The notes under the pieces are model-generated. The model was not told the DNA's origin. It saw only the letters and a program-made list of their open reading frames with translations, and searched no databases. 64,000 bases of DNA from Silurus meridionalis. Taxonomy: Eukaryota; Chordata; Actinopteri; Siluriformes; Siluridae. Position numbers and translations under genes: made by a program. Numbering within the stretch: position 1 is the first letter of the stretch; every line of letters starts with the position of its first letter. Location: the NCBI RefSeq assembly GCF_014805685.1, contig NC_060893.1, forward strand, positions 11,871,273-11,935,272. Direction: 5' to 3'. This document shows, in pieces, positions 14,401 to 26,842 of the stretch.

Positions 14401-16899
14401 AAACAGGTTTCTCTAATTAACAAATCGATTTACAGATTAATATCACAAAGTAGACAAACTATTATATTTCCAAAAAAAAAAAAAAATGCTACAATGCCAA
14501 AGCTGGGGGTTGAACCCACAACGTTGTGGGGACCTGCTGACCCTTAAACCTATGCTTTACCCACTGAGCTATCACATATGTCTTGAGCAAACAGTCAATA
14601 AGCCTAATGAACCAGCATGGCTTCTTTTCCATACTTCAACACTATGTAACTCATAGAAAAGTAGGCCGAACAAGTTTTTAAAAAAAAGACAAATAAATAA
14701 AGCAATCTTTCAAACAGGTTTCTCTAATTAACAAATCGATTTACAGATTAATATCACAAAGTAGACAAACTATTATATTTCCAAAAAAAAAAAAAATTGC
14801 TACGATGCCAAAGCTGGGGCTTGAATCCACAACCTTGTGGGGACCTGCTGAGCTGTAAACCTATGCTTTAACCATTGAGCTATCAGATCCGTCTTGTACA
14901 AGCAGTCAATAAGCCTAATGAACCAGCATGGCTTCTTTTCAATACTTCAACACTATGTAACTCATATTAAAAGTAGGCCAACCAAGTTAAAAAAAAAAGA
15001 CAAATAAATAAAGCAATATTTCAAACAGGTCTCTGTAATTAACAAATCGATTTACATATTAATATCACAAAGTACACAAACAATTATATAAAAAAAAAAA
15101 AAGTACTACCATGCCAATGCAGGGGCTTGAACCCACAAGCTTGTGGGGACCTGCTGACCAGTAAACCTATGCTTTACCATTGAGCTATCAGATCTGTCTT
15201 GATCAAGCAGTCAATAAGCCTAATGAACCAGCATGGCTTCTTTTCCATACTTCAACACTATGTAACTCATATTAAAAGTAGGCCAAACAAGTTAAAAAAA
15301 AAAAGACAAATAAATAAAGCAATCTTTCAAACAGGTTTCTCTAATTAACAAATCGATTTACAGATTAATATCACAAAGTAGACAAACTATTATATTTCCA
15401 AAAAAAATAAAAGATGCTACGATGCCAAAGCTGGGGCTTGAACCCACAACCTTGTGGGGACCTGCTGACCAGTAAACCTATGCTTTAACCACTGAGCTAT
15501 AAGAACTGTCTTGTACGAGCAGTCAATAAGCCTAATGAACCAGCATGGCTTCTTTTCCATACTTCAACACTATGTAACTCATTAAAAGTAGGCCAAACAA
15601 GTTAAAAAAAAAAGACAAATAAATAAAGCAATCTTTCAAACAGGTCTCTGTAATTAACAAATCGATTTACATATTAATATCACAAAGCAGACAAACTATT
15701 ATATTTAATTAAAAAAAAAAAAAAAAAAAGTACTACCATGCCAATGCAGGGGCTTGAACCCACAACCTTGTGGGGACCTGCTGACCAGTAAACCTATGCT
15801 TTAACCACTGAGCTATCAGATCTGTCTTATACAAGCAGTCAATAAGCCTAATGAACCAGCATGCCTTCTTTTCCATACTTCAACACTATGTAACTCATAT
15901 TAAAAGTAGGCCAAAAAAGTAAAAAAAAAAAAAAGAGAAATAAATAAAGCAATTTTTCAAACAGGTCTCTGTAATTAACAAATCGATTTACATATTAATA
16001 TCACAAAGTACACAAACAATTATATTAAAAAATAAAAATAAAAATACTAACATGCCAATGCTGGGGGTTGAACCCACAACCTTGGGGGGACCTGCTGAAA
16101 AGAAACCCTATGCTTTACCCACTGAGCTATCAGATCTGCCTTGTGCAAGCAGTCAATAAGCCTAATGAACCAGCATGGCTTCTTTTCCATACTTCAACAC
16201 TATGTAACATATTAAAAGTAGGCCAAACAAGTTTTTAAAAAAAAGACAAATAAATAAAGCAATCTTTCAAACAGGTTTCTCTAATTAACAAATCGATTTA
16301 CAGATTAATATCACAAAGTAGACAAACTATTATATTTCCAAAAAAAATAAAAAATGCTACGATGCCAAAGCTGGGGCTTGAACCCACAATCTTGTGGGGA
16401 CCTGCTGACCAGTAAAACTATGCTTTAACCACTGAGCTATCAGATCTGTCTGCTGCAAGCAGTCAATAAGCCTAATGAACCAGCATGGCTTCTTTTCCAT
16501 ACTTCAACACTAACTCATATTAAAAGTAGGCCAAACAAGTTAAAAAAAAAAGACAAATAAATAAAGCAATCTTTCAAACAAGTCTCTCTAATTAACAAAT
16601 CGATTTACAGATTAATATCACAAAGTAGACAAACTATTATATTTCCAAAAAAAAAAAAAAATGCTACGAGGCCAATGCTGGGGCTTGAACCCACAACCAA
16701 GTGGGGACCTGCTGAATAGAAACCCTATGCTTTACCCACTGAGCTATCTGATCTGCCGTGAGCAAGCAGTCAATAAGCCTAATGAACCAGCATGGCTTCT
16801 TTTCCATACTTCAACACTATGTAACTCATATTAAAAGTAGGCCAAACAAGTTTTTAAAAAAAAAGACAAATAAATAAAGCAATCTTTCAAACAGGTTTC

Positions 16900-19470
16900 T
16901 CTAATTAACAAATCAATTTACAGATTAATATCACAAAGTAGACAAACTATTAAATTTCCAAAAAAAATAAAAAATGCTACAATGCCAAAGCTGGGGCTTG
17001 AACCCACAACCTTGTGGGGACCTACTGACCAGTAAACCTATGCTTTACCCACTGAGCTATCACATCTGTCTTGAGCAAGCAGTCAATAAGCCTAATGAAC
17101 CAGCATGGCTTCTTTTCCATACTTCAACACTATGTAACTCATAGAAAAGTAGGCGAACAAGTTTTTAAAAAAAAGACAAATAAATAAAGCAATCTTTCAA
17201 ACAGGTTTCTCTAATTAACAAATCGATTTACAGATTAATATCACAAAGTAGACAAACTATTATATTTCCAAAAAAAAAAAAAAATGCTACGATGCCAAAG
17301 CTGGGGCTTGAACCCACAACCTTGTGGGGACCTGCTGACCAGTAAACCTATGCTTTAACCACTGAGCTATCAGATCTGTCTTATGCAAGCAGTCAATAAG
17401 CCTAATGAACCAGCATAGCTTCTTTTCCATACTTCAACACTATGTAACTCATATTAAAAGTAGGCCAAACAAGTTAAAAAAAAAAGACAAATAAATAAAG
17501 CAATCTTTCAAACAAGTCTCTAATTAACAAATCGATTTACATATTAATATCACAAAGTACACAAACAATTATATTAAAAAAAAAAAAGTACTACCATGCC
17601 AATGCAGGGGCTTGAACCCACAAGCTTGTGGGGACCTGCTGACCAGTAAACCTATGCTTTACCACTGAGCTATCAGATCTGTCTTGAGCAAGCAGTCAAT
17701 AAGCCTAATGAACCAGCATGGCTTCTTTTCCATACTTCAACACTATGTAACTCATATTAAAAGTAGGCCAAACAAGTTAAAAAAAAAAAGACAAATAAAT
17801 AAAGCAATCTTTTAAACAGGTCTCCCTAATTAACAAATCTATTTACAGTTTAATATTACAAAGCAGACAAACTATTATATTTAATTAAAAAAAAAAAAAA
17901 AAAAAAAGGACTACCATGCCAATGCTGGGGCTTGAACCCACAACCAAGTGGGGACCTGCTGAATAGAAACCCTATGCTTTACCCACTGAGCTATCTGATC
18001 TGCCGTGAGCAAGCAGTCAATAAGCCTAATGAACCAGCATGGCTTCTTTTCCATACTTCAACACTATGTAACTCATATTAAAAGTAGGCCAAACAAGTTT
18101 AAAAAAAAAGACAAATAAATAAAGCAATCTTTCAAACAGGTTTCTCTAATTAACAAATCAATTTACAGATTAATATCACAAAGTAGACAAACTATTATAT
18201 TAAAAAAAAAAAAAAAATAAAAATGCTACAATGCCAAAGCTGGGGCTTGAACCCACAACCTTGTGGGGACCTGCTGACCAGTAAACCTATGCTTTACCCA
18301 CTGAGCTATCAGATCTGTCTTGTGCAAGCAGTCAATAAGCCTAATGAACCAGCATGGCTTCTTTTCCATACTTCAACACTATGTAACTCATAGAAAAGTA
18401 GGCCAACAAGTTTTTAAAAAAAGACAAATAAATAAAGCAATCTTTCAAACAGGTTTCTCTAATTAACAAATCAATTTACAGATTAATATCACAAAGTAGA
18501 CAAACTATTAAATTTCCAAAAAAAATAAAAAATGCTACAATGCCAAAGCTGGGGCTTGAACCCACAACCTTGTGGGGACCTACTGACCAGTAAACCTATG
18601 CTTTACCCACTGAGCTATCACATCTGTCTTGAGCAAGCAGTCAATAAGCCTAATGAACCAGCATGGCTTCTTTTCCATACTTCAACACTATGTAACTCAT
18701 AGAAAAGTAGGCCGAACAAGTTTTTAAAAAAAAGACAAATAAATAAAGCAATCTTTCAAACAGGTTTCTCTAATTAACAAATCGATTTACAGATTAATAT
18801 CACAAAGTAGACAAACTATTATATTTCCAAAAAAAAAAAAAAAATGCTACGATGCCAAAGCTGGGGCTTGAACCCACAACCTTGTGGGGACCTGCTGACC
18901 TGTAAACCTATGCTTTAACCACTGAGCTATCAGATCTGTCTTATGCAAGCAGTCAATAAGCCTAATGAACCAGCATAGCTTCTTTTCCATACTTCAACAC
19001 TATGTAACTCATATTAAAAGTAGGCCAAACAAGTTAAAAAAAAAAGACAAATAAATAAAGCAATCTTTCAAACAAGTCTCTCTAATTAACAAATCGATTT
19101 ACATATTAATATCACAAAGTACACAAACAATTATATTAAAAAAAAGTACTACCATGCCAATGCAGGGGCTTGAACCCACAAGCTTGTGGGGACCTGCTGA
19201 CCAGTAAACCTATGCTTTACCACTGAGCTATCAGATCTGTCTTGAGCAAGCAGTCAATAAGCCTAATGAACCAGCATGGCTTCTTTTCCATACTTCAACA
19301 CTATGTAACTCATATTAAAAGTAGGCCAAACAAGTTAAAAAAAAAAAGACAAATAAATAAAGCAATCTTTTAAACAGGTCTACCTAATTAACAAATCTAT
19401 TTACAGTTTAATATTACAAAGCAGACAAACTATTATATTTAATTAAAAAAAAAAAAAAAAAAAAAGGACT
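16900..19470. repeat. Two copies of a ~1-kb sub-block at ~1.56-kb offset
   Basis: The variants CACATCTGTCTTGAGCAAGC at 17061 and 18619, the CCTACTGACCAG head just before them, and the CAGGGGCTTGAACCCACAAG head near 17604 and 19161 recur at an offset of about 1558 bp. This supports a duplicated run of three to four monomers. Confidence 0.75.
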
Positions 19471-22400
19471 ACCATGCCAATGCTGGGGCTTGAACCCACA
19501 ACCTTGTGGGGACCTGCTGACCAGTAAACCTATGCTTTACCCACTGCGCTATCAGATCTGTCTTGAGCAAGCAGTCAATAAGCCTAATGAACCAGCATGG
19601 CTTCTTTTCCATACTTCAACACTATGTAACTCATATTAAAAGTAGGCCAAACAAGTTAAAAAAAAAAGACAAATAAATAAAGCAATCTTTCAAACAGCTC
19701 TCTCTAATTAACAAATCGATTTACATATTAATATCACAAAGAACACAAACAATTATATTAAAAAATAAAAACACTACCATGCCAATGCTGGGGCTTGAAC
19801 CCACAACCTTGTGGGGACCTGCTGACCAGTAAACCTATGCTTTAACCACTGAGCTATCAGATCTGTCTTGTACAAGCAGTCAATAAGCCTAATGAACCAG
19901 CATGGCTTCTTTTCCATACTTCAACACTATGTAACTCATATTAAAAGTAGGCCAAACAAGTAAAAAAAAAAAGAGAAATAAATAAAGCAATCTTTCAAAC
20001 AGGTCTCTCTAATTAACAAATCGATTTACATATTAATATCACAAAGTACACAAACAATTATATTAAAAAAAAAAAAAAAAAATACTACCCGGCCAATGCT
20101 GGGGCTTGAACCAACAACCAAGTGGGGACCTGCTGAACAGAAACCCTATGCTTTACCCACTGAGCTATCAGATCAGCCTTGCGCAAGCAGTCGATAAGCC
20201 TAATGAACCAGCATGGCTTCTTTTCCATACTTCAACACTATGTAATCATATTAAAAGTAGGCCAAACAAGTAAAAAAAAAAAGACAAATAAATAAAGCAA
20301 TCTTTTAAACAGGTCTCCCTAATTAACAAATCTATTTACAGTTTAATATCACAAAGCAGACAAACTATTATATTTAATAAAAAAAAAAAAAAGTACTACC
20401 ATGCCAATGCTGGGGCTTGCACTCACAACCTTGTGGGGACCTGCTGACCAGTAAACCTATGCTTCACCCAATGAGCTATCAGATCTGTCTTGTGCAAGCA
20501 GTCAATAAGCCTAATGAACCAGCATTGCTTTTTTTCCATACTTCAACACTATGTAACTCATATTAAAAGTAGGCCAAACAAGTTTTAAAAAAAAGACAAA
20601 TAAATAAAGCAATCTTTCAAACAGGTTTCTCTAATTAACAAATCGATTTACAGATTAATATTACAAAGTAGACAAACTATTATATTTAAAAAATAAATTA
20701 ATTAATGCTACGATGCCAAAGCTGGGGCTTGAAACAACAACCTTGTGGGGACCTGCTGAACAGTAAACCTATGCTATAACCACTGAGCTATCAGATCTGT
20801 CTTGTGCAAGCAGTCAATAAGCCTAATGAACCAGCATGGCTTCTTTTCCATACTTCAACACTATGTAACTCATATTAAAAGTAGGCCAACAAGTTTTTAA
20901 AAAAAAGACAAATAAATAAAGCAATCTTTTAAACAGGTTTCTCTAATTAACAAATCGATTTACAGATTAATATCACAAAGTAGACAAACTATTATATTTC
21001 CAAAAAAAATAAAAAATGCTACGATGCCAAAGCTGGGGCTTGAACCCACAACCTTGTGGGGACCTGCTGACCAGTAAACCTATGCTTTACCCACTGAGCT
21101 ATCAGATCTGTCTTGTGTAAGCAGTCAATAAGCCTAATGAACCAGCATGGCTTCTTTTCCATACTTCAACACTATGTAACTCATATTAAAAGTAGGCCAA
21201 ACAAGTTTTTAAAAAAAAGACAAATAAATAAAGCAATCTTTCAAACAGGTCTCTCTAATTAACAAATCGATTTACATATTAATATCACAAAGTACACAAA
21301 CAATTATATTAAAAAATAAAAAGTACTACCATGCCAATGCTGGGGGTTGAACCCACAACCTTGTGGGGACCTTCTGAACAGAAACCCTATGCTTTACCCA
21401 CTGAGCTATCAGATCTGCCTTGTGCAAGCAGTCAATAAGCCTAATGAACCAGCATGGCTTCTTTTCCATACTTCAACACTATGTAACTCATATTTAAAGT
21501 AGGCCAAACAAGTTAAAAAAAAAAGACAAATAAATAAAGCAATCTTTTAAACAGGTCTCCCTAATTAACAAATCTATTTACAGTTTAATATCACAAAGCA
21601 GACAAACTATTATATTTAATTAAAAAAATTTTTTAAAAAAAAGTACTACCATGCCAATGCTGGGGCTTGAACCCACAACCTTGTGGGGACCTGCTGACCA
21701 GTAAACCTATGCTTTACCCACTGAGCTATCAGATCTGTCTTGAGCAAGCAATCAATAAGCCTAATGAACCAGCATGGCTTCTTTTCCATACTTCAACACT
21801 ATGTAACTCATATTAAAAGTAGGCCAAACAAGTTTTAAAAAAAAAGATAAATAAATAAATAAAGCAATCTTTCAAACAGGTCTCTCTAATTAACAAATCG
21901 ATTTACATATTAATATCACAAAGTACACAAACAATTATATTAAAAAATAAAAATAAAAATACTACCATGCCAATGCTGGGGCTTGAACCCACAACCAAGT
22001 GGGGACTTGCTGAACAGAAACCCTATGCTTTACCCACTCAGCTATCAGATCTGTCTTGTGCAAGTAGTCAATAATCCTAATGAACCAGCATGGCTTCTTT
22101 TCCATACTTCAACACTATGTAACTCATATTAAAAGTAGGCAAAACAAGTTTTAAAAAAAAAGACAAATAAATAAAGCAATCTTTCAAACAGGTCTCTGTA
22201 ATTAACAAATCTATTTACAGTTTAATATCACAAAGCAGACAAACTATTATATTTAATAAAAAAAATAATAAATAAATAAAAATCAATGCTACGATGCCAA
22301 AACCGGGGCTTGAACCCACAACTTTGCGGGGACCTGCTGACCAGTAAACCTATGCTTTAACCCCTGAGCTATCAGATCTGTCATGTGCAAGCAGTCAATA

Positions 22401-23330
22401 AGCCTAATGAACCAGCATGGCTTCTTTTCCATACTTCAACACTATGTAACTCATATTAAAAGTAGGCCAAACAAGTAAAAAAAAAAAAGACAAATAAATA
22501 AAGCAATCTTTCAAACAGGTCTCTCTAATTAACAAATCGATTTACATATTAATATCACAAAGTACACAAACAATTATATTAAAAAATTAAAATTAAAATA
22601 CTACCATACCAATGCTGGGGCTTGAACCCACAACCTTGGGGGGACCTGCTGACCAGTAAACCTATGCTTTACCCACTGAGCTAACAGATCTGTCTTGGGC
22701 AAGCAGTCAATAAGCCTAATGAACCAGCATGGCTTCTTTTCCATACTTCAACACTATGTAACATATTAAAAGTAGGCCAAACAAGTTTAAAAAAAAAGAC
22801 AAATAAATAAAGCAATCTTTCAAACAAGTCTCTCTAATTAACAAATCGATTTACATATTAATATCACAAAGTACACAAACAATTATATTAAAAAATAAAA
22901 ATAAAAACACTACCATGCCAATGCTGGGGCTTGAACCCACAACCAAGTGGGGACCCGCTGAACAGAAACCCTATGCTTTACCCACTGAGCTATCAGACCT
23001 GCCTTGTGCAAGCAGTCAATAAGCCTAATGAACCAGCATGGCTTCTTTTCCATACTTCAACACTATGTAACTCATATTAAAAGTAGGCCAAACAAGTTTT
23101 AAAAAAAAAGACAAATAAATAAAGCAATCTTTTAAACAGGTCTCCCTAATTAACAAATCTATTTACAGTTTAATATCACAAAGCAGACAAACTATTATAT
23201 TTAATAAAAAAAATAATAAAAATAAAAACACTACCATGCCAATGCTGGGGCTTGAACCCACAACCAAGTTGGGACCTGCTGACCAGTAAACCTATGCTTT
23301 AACCACTGAGCTATCAGATCTGTCTTGCGC

Positions 23331-24597
23331 ATCCGTGTAGTATTTATTTAATATCAGTGTGTATTTCTGTCTGTTTCAAACGGTTTTAAACAGCAATTTA
23401 AGTGATGAAAGTCTTTCAAATGCCCAAATATGTCTAGAGTCTTCAGTTTAGAGCAGAAAATGAAAAATCAGCATGAAGCCAAAAAGGTTGTCATAGCTAT
23501 CGTACCATCTTCAACTTACAATATTTTTTACTTTCAATGGAGTCGTCGTAGCATACTTCCATCGTAAGTGGGGGACTTAACACCATTTGTATATATTAGA
23601 GTAAAATATCAAAAAGATAATCCAGTAGAGTTAAAATAGCAGCTGCCAATTTTAGGTACAACGATTGTATATTATCAGGACCTGGTGGTTTGTTAAACAT
23701 TTTTTTCGAAGTTTATTAGTGATCTGTTGAAAGTAAACTCTTTGTGAACTCTTTGTTTTATGTATGCAGAAAGGCTCAGCCAGAAAGTGAAAAAGTGTAT
23801 TATCATTTAATTATCATGAGTTAATAAAATTATAATAAATTACTACTAATAATAATAATGCTATATTTCATTAACCAAATTACATTAAAGTATTTTTTAA
23901 CCTAAATTGATAATTAATGAATGTAGATTCCCCTGGCATACAACAGTCCATGCGAAATTAGGATTGAAAGACCTGGAGTTGGCAACCTCTTTTTGATTAA
24001 TTTCCTATTGCCATTAATAATGAGTGTTTGAATATAGACAGATCCACAATAAATTACATTAAGGGCTTCAGTTTTTAAAGGTCAATTATATTCAAATTAT
24101 TTAATGCATTTTCATGTAATCTAACAAAAATAATTTGCTTAGTAATAACATAATTTGTGGCTCAGTGTACCCTGAAGTTTCATTCCGGTGCATCAACAAT
24201 AAATGTACTTAATTATGTTAATTTTATCAATTAATATACATTTATAAGTAAATAGTATAATAATCTATTGTGTAATATACATTACATTTATATTTTATCA
24301 TTGACCGATAGATGGCGCTAGAGAGTGGGAAGGACGTGACACAAACTTCCAGAACAATGTAACAGTGGGGTCGGCAATACTGCGTGTGACCTCTCGGGGC
24401 ACATAGATTACACAGTCACACAGATTTTGTCTTGAAAATGGACCCCATGGGGTCTTCAGAGAAAACCTCACTGGGCATGTCTAGACACGGTCTGGAAGGT
24501 GCTTGTATGGCTTTGTGGCGGGGACCCACGGAGGCATGGGTCCCCATGAGTCAGTTTACATTCAGGTCGAAGTCCCCACCGGGAAAGGAGAACAAGA
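23331..24597. other. AT-rich intergenic DNA right of the array
   Basis: The satellite stops within the word TGTCTTGCGC and unrelated AT-rich sequence follows. I see no exon, RNA gene or transposon end that I can support here. Confidence 0.6.
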
Positions 24598-24624
24598 ACA
24601 CACACACACACACGCACACACACG

Positions 24625-24668
<44 letters not shown>
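24598..24668. repeat. (CA)n microsatellite with CG interruptions
   Basis: A run of alternating CA of about 70 bp with several GCACG interruptions. It produces the spurious His-Thr or Cys-Val reading frames around it. Confidence 0.97.
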
Positions 24669-24670
<2 letters not shown>

Positions 24671-26827
24671 GATAATTTAGAGCAACCACAAGGAGCTGCA
24701 TTGGGACAACGTGCCAAAGTCTGCATAAACAAAAAAGTGTGGGAGGTGACAAAATACATGCACTCCTGTTCCAGTACTTGAGTGCAGGGTTCTTACAGTA
24801 CTTGTTTAGTATAATTAAATTCTGCTTTTAGGGGTTTTTTTTGTTTGTTTTTGGGTTTTTTTCATGAAACAAAGGTTTAATCCATGTAAACAGTAAACCA
24901 ATCAAAAGACATTCGTTTTGATTCAAACTAAATAAATAACAAAAATAAAAATGTTTCCTAGCAAAAGTATACATTTCAACAAACAAATATTTAGCCATTA
25001 TATCACTGACACAGTACAGTGGATGTATTAGTCTCACAAGATCTGGTGCATTATAGGGCCAAAATGGTTCTTGACACCTGACTAAAAGACGGTTGTGTGC
25101 AGCTTGAACATCCCACTTTAGACTTAGTTGCATCATTTCCTATTATAATAAGATTTACTCTACTACGAAAGCTTTTCCATTAATATTCAAGTGTGGCTGT
25201 GCAAATTTGCTCTCATTCAGCTACAAGATCATAAAAGAGGTCAGTGGCATTCAGTGTTTCATTCCATTTAATTCCAGAGGTGTTCAGTCGGGTGGAGGTC
25301 AGGGCTTTTTAAAGGCCACCTGAGTTCTTACACTTTAGCATGGGCACACTATGTTTTCATAGATCTCACTTTGTACACATGGGCATTTCATGCTGCAACA
25401 TGTTTGTTCATATAAGTTCCAGTAAAGTAAAATTGTGCTACAGCATTGGAGAAGATGGTCATCATTGGTGTGATGGTCAGGTGTTAAAACACTTATTTGG
25501 CCATATAGAGATAATATAGACTCGGTTTTAGATGCTACAAAGGAAATTATGCAAGCAAAATATTGTACAACGTACAAAAGCATGTACATGAACCAATTAA
25601 ACCGTCATTTCAATGTCCAAAGTAACTGTTTTGAAAAATATCAATGTCTAAAATCTAAAATATCTATAAAATACCTGCATAGTTAGATAACACAATGGTT
25701 AGTTAACACAATTATTATAAAAATTATATAATTAATTATATAATTATATATTTTAATTATTAAAGAATTAATTGTAGACATGTAAAATGTAATTTATAAA
25801 GTATTTAAGCAGTTGCTTACCAAGTGACTGACTTGTGTGTATATGTACTGAAATATTAAACAAAAAAATCTAAATCAAACAAAATTATGATAAGGTATTT
25901 ATTTAAGCCCATTAAAATAATGCAGTGGCGTTTTACTCTTCAGAATTTAGGCTTCAGGAAAAAAAAAACAAGCACACTGAGCTTTGGCAGTAAAGTGGGT
26001 TTTTTTTTTACATTTCTTAAAAAACTTCTTGTTAATATAAAAACTACAGCTGTACCTGGTGTTCAGTGGCCATTTCAGTGACAGTAAGGCTGTTACACAA
26101 GAGAGGAGCACTATAGCTGAGTGCACTAAACTATGACGCTGCATTATTGCACACATGAGAAAATGACACTTTTATAACCGTTGAGTCAAATTATTCTGCC
26201 CTACATCCAAACAAATCAACATAATACAGAAACAGCAACCTTCATTTACCACCAGTATAATAACAGTTGATAGGTTTCTAATGATAAATAACAAATAGGG
26301 CAATTCAAACAATTGTTATTCATTCTTCGCTTTGACATTCTTCACGATCAAATACAGAACCTGACAGAACAGATAACATATTGCACTATAGTCCTTTAAG
26401 CATAACACAGCAGAGTGCAGCTTAACCCTAAAATATGAGTGCTAAATGCCTTACATCAATCCATTATAAAATGTAATAGAAATGTGCATTAGTGTTACTT
26501 TCATCTAAAGAATTTGTACCATTTAAAAGTCAAGAACCTTCTCAATTAGCATTCTGTGAACTTGCCATCTCTCAGTAGTGATTCATAAACATGTGTATTA
26601 AAAAGAGACATTGCTGCTTTGGTTACGTCAGTGTCCTGTTTGTTGGCACATGGGGTCTCAGCATGATAATGTAGGCGTGATCTCCAAAGAGCTACATCCT
26701 TTAGATGTCCTTAGCTGGAAGCTTGGTGAAATGTCTATGCGCTACAAAGACTGACCCAACAGCTTAGATTTCACACAGAAGAAGAAAAAAAAACACTTTT
26801 TGACACCAGTTGTTTCTTCATCTTGTG
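24669..26827. other. Non-coding DNA, probably including the svip 3' untranslated region
   Basis: No convincing coding exon is visible. Because svip ends at 26,828 on the minus strand, the right part of this stretch should hold its 3' untranslated region. I cannot place the polyadenylation site. Confidence 0.5.
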
Positions 26828-26842
26828 TTAGCCAACTTGCCA
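26828..26842 (-). CDS. svip: svip coding exon 4 (last four residues)
   Basis: This exon encodes WQVG and a TAA stop after the acceptor TTTCTTTCTTAG. The Trp right after GGLR matches the conserved GGLRW ending, which is why I chose this tiny terminal exon over read-through of the exon 3 donor. Confidence 0.85.
   Translation of the reverse strand, partial: WQVG

Larger units (their letters stand above)
1..23330. repeat. Satellite array of ~310-bp monomers carrying a tRNA-like module
   Basis: Head-to-tail repeats fill the whole interval and run off the left edge. In plus orientation a monomer reads: a unique-like part beginning GCAAGCAGTCAATAAGCC, a poly-A tract followed by GACAAATAAATAAAGCAATC, a part with TCGATTTACA and ATCACAAAGTA, a second A-rich spacer, then a tRNA-like block read on the minus strand. 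I located 72 copies of the block by its core GGGGCTTGAAC or close variants. Examples are near 204, 652, 960, 1272, 1722, 2034, 2346, 10133, 16061, 20099 and 23246. Spacing is mostly 305-325 bp and about 450 bp where a shortened monomer intervenes. A-tract length is the main indel source. No open reading frame is conserved along the array. Confidence 0.97.

Noticed and set aside
180..23300. Functional tRNA genes in the array
   Set aside because: The acceptor strands do not pair, no clear anticodon stem-loop forms, and the box spacing is too long for most tRNAs.
1..23330. CRISPR-like array
   Set aside because: The repeats are about 310 bp with no unique spacers, in vertebrate DNA. This is ordinary satellite organisation.
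24432..24781. Frames around the (CA)n repeat
   Set aside because: They consist of repeat-encoded His-Thr or Cys-Val runs, with no splice sites or conserved motifs.
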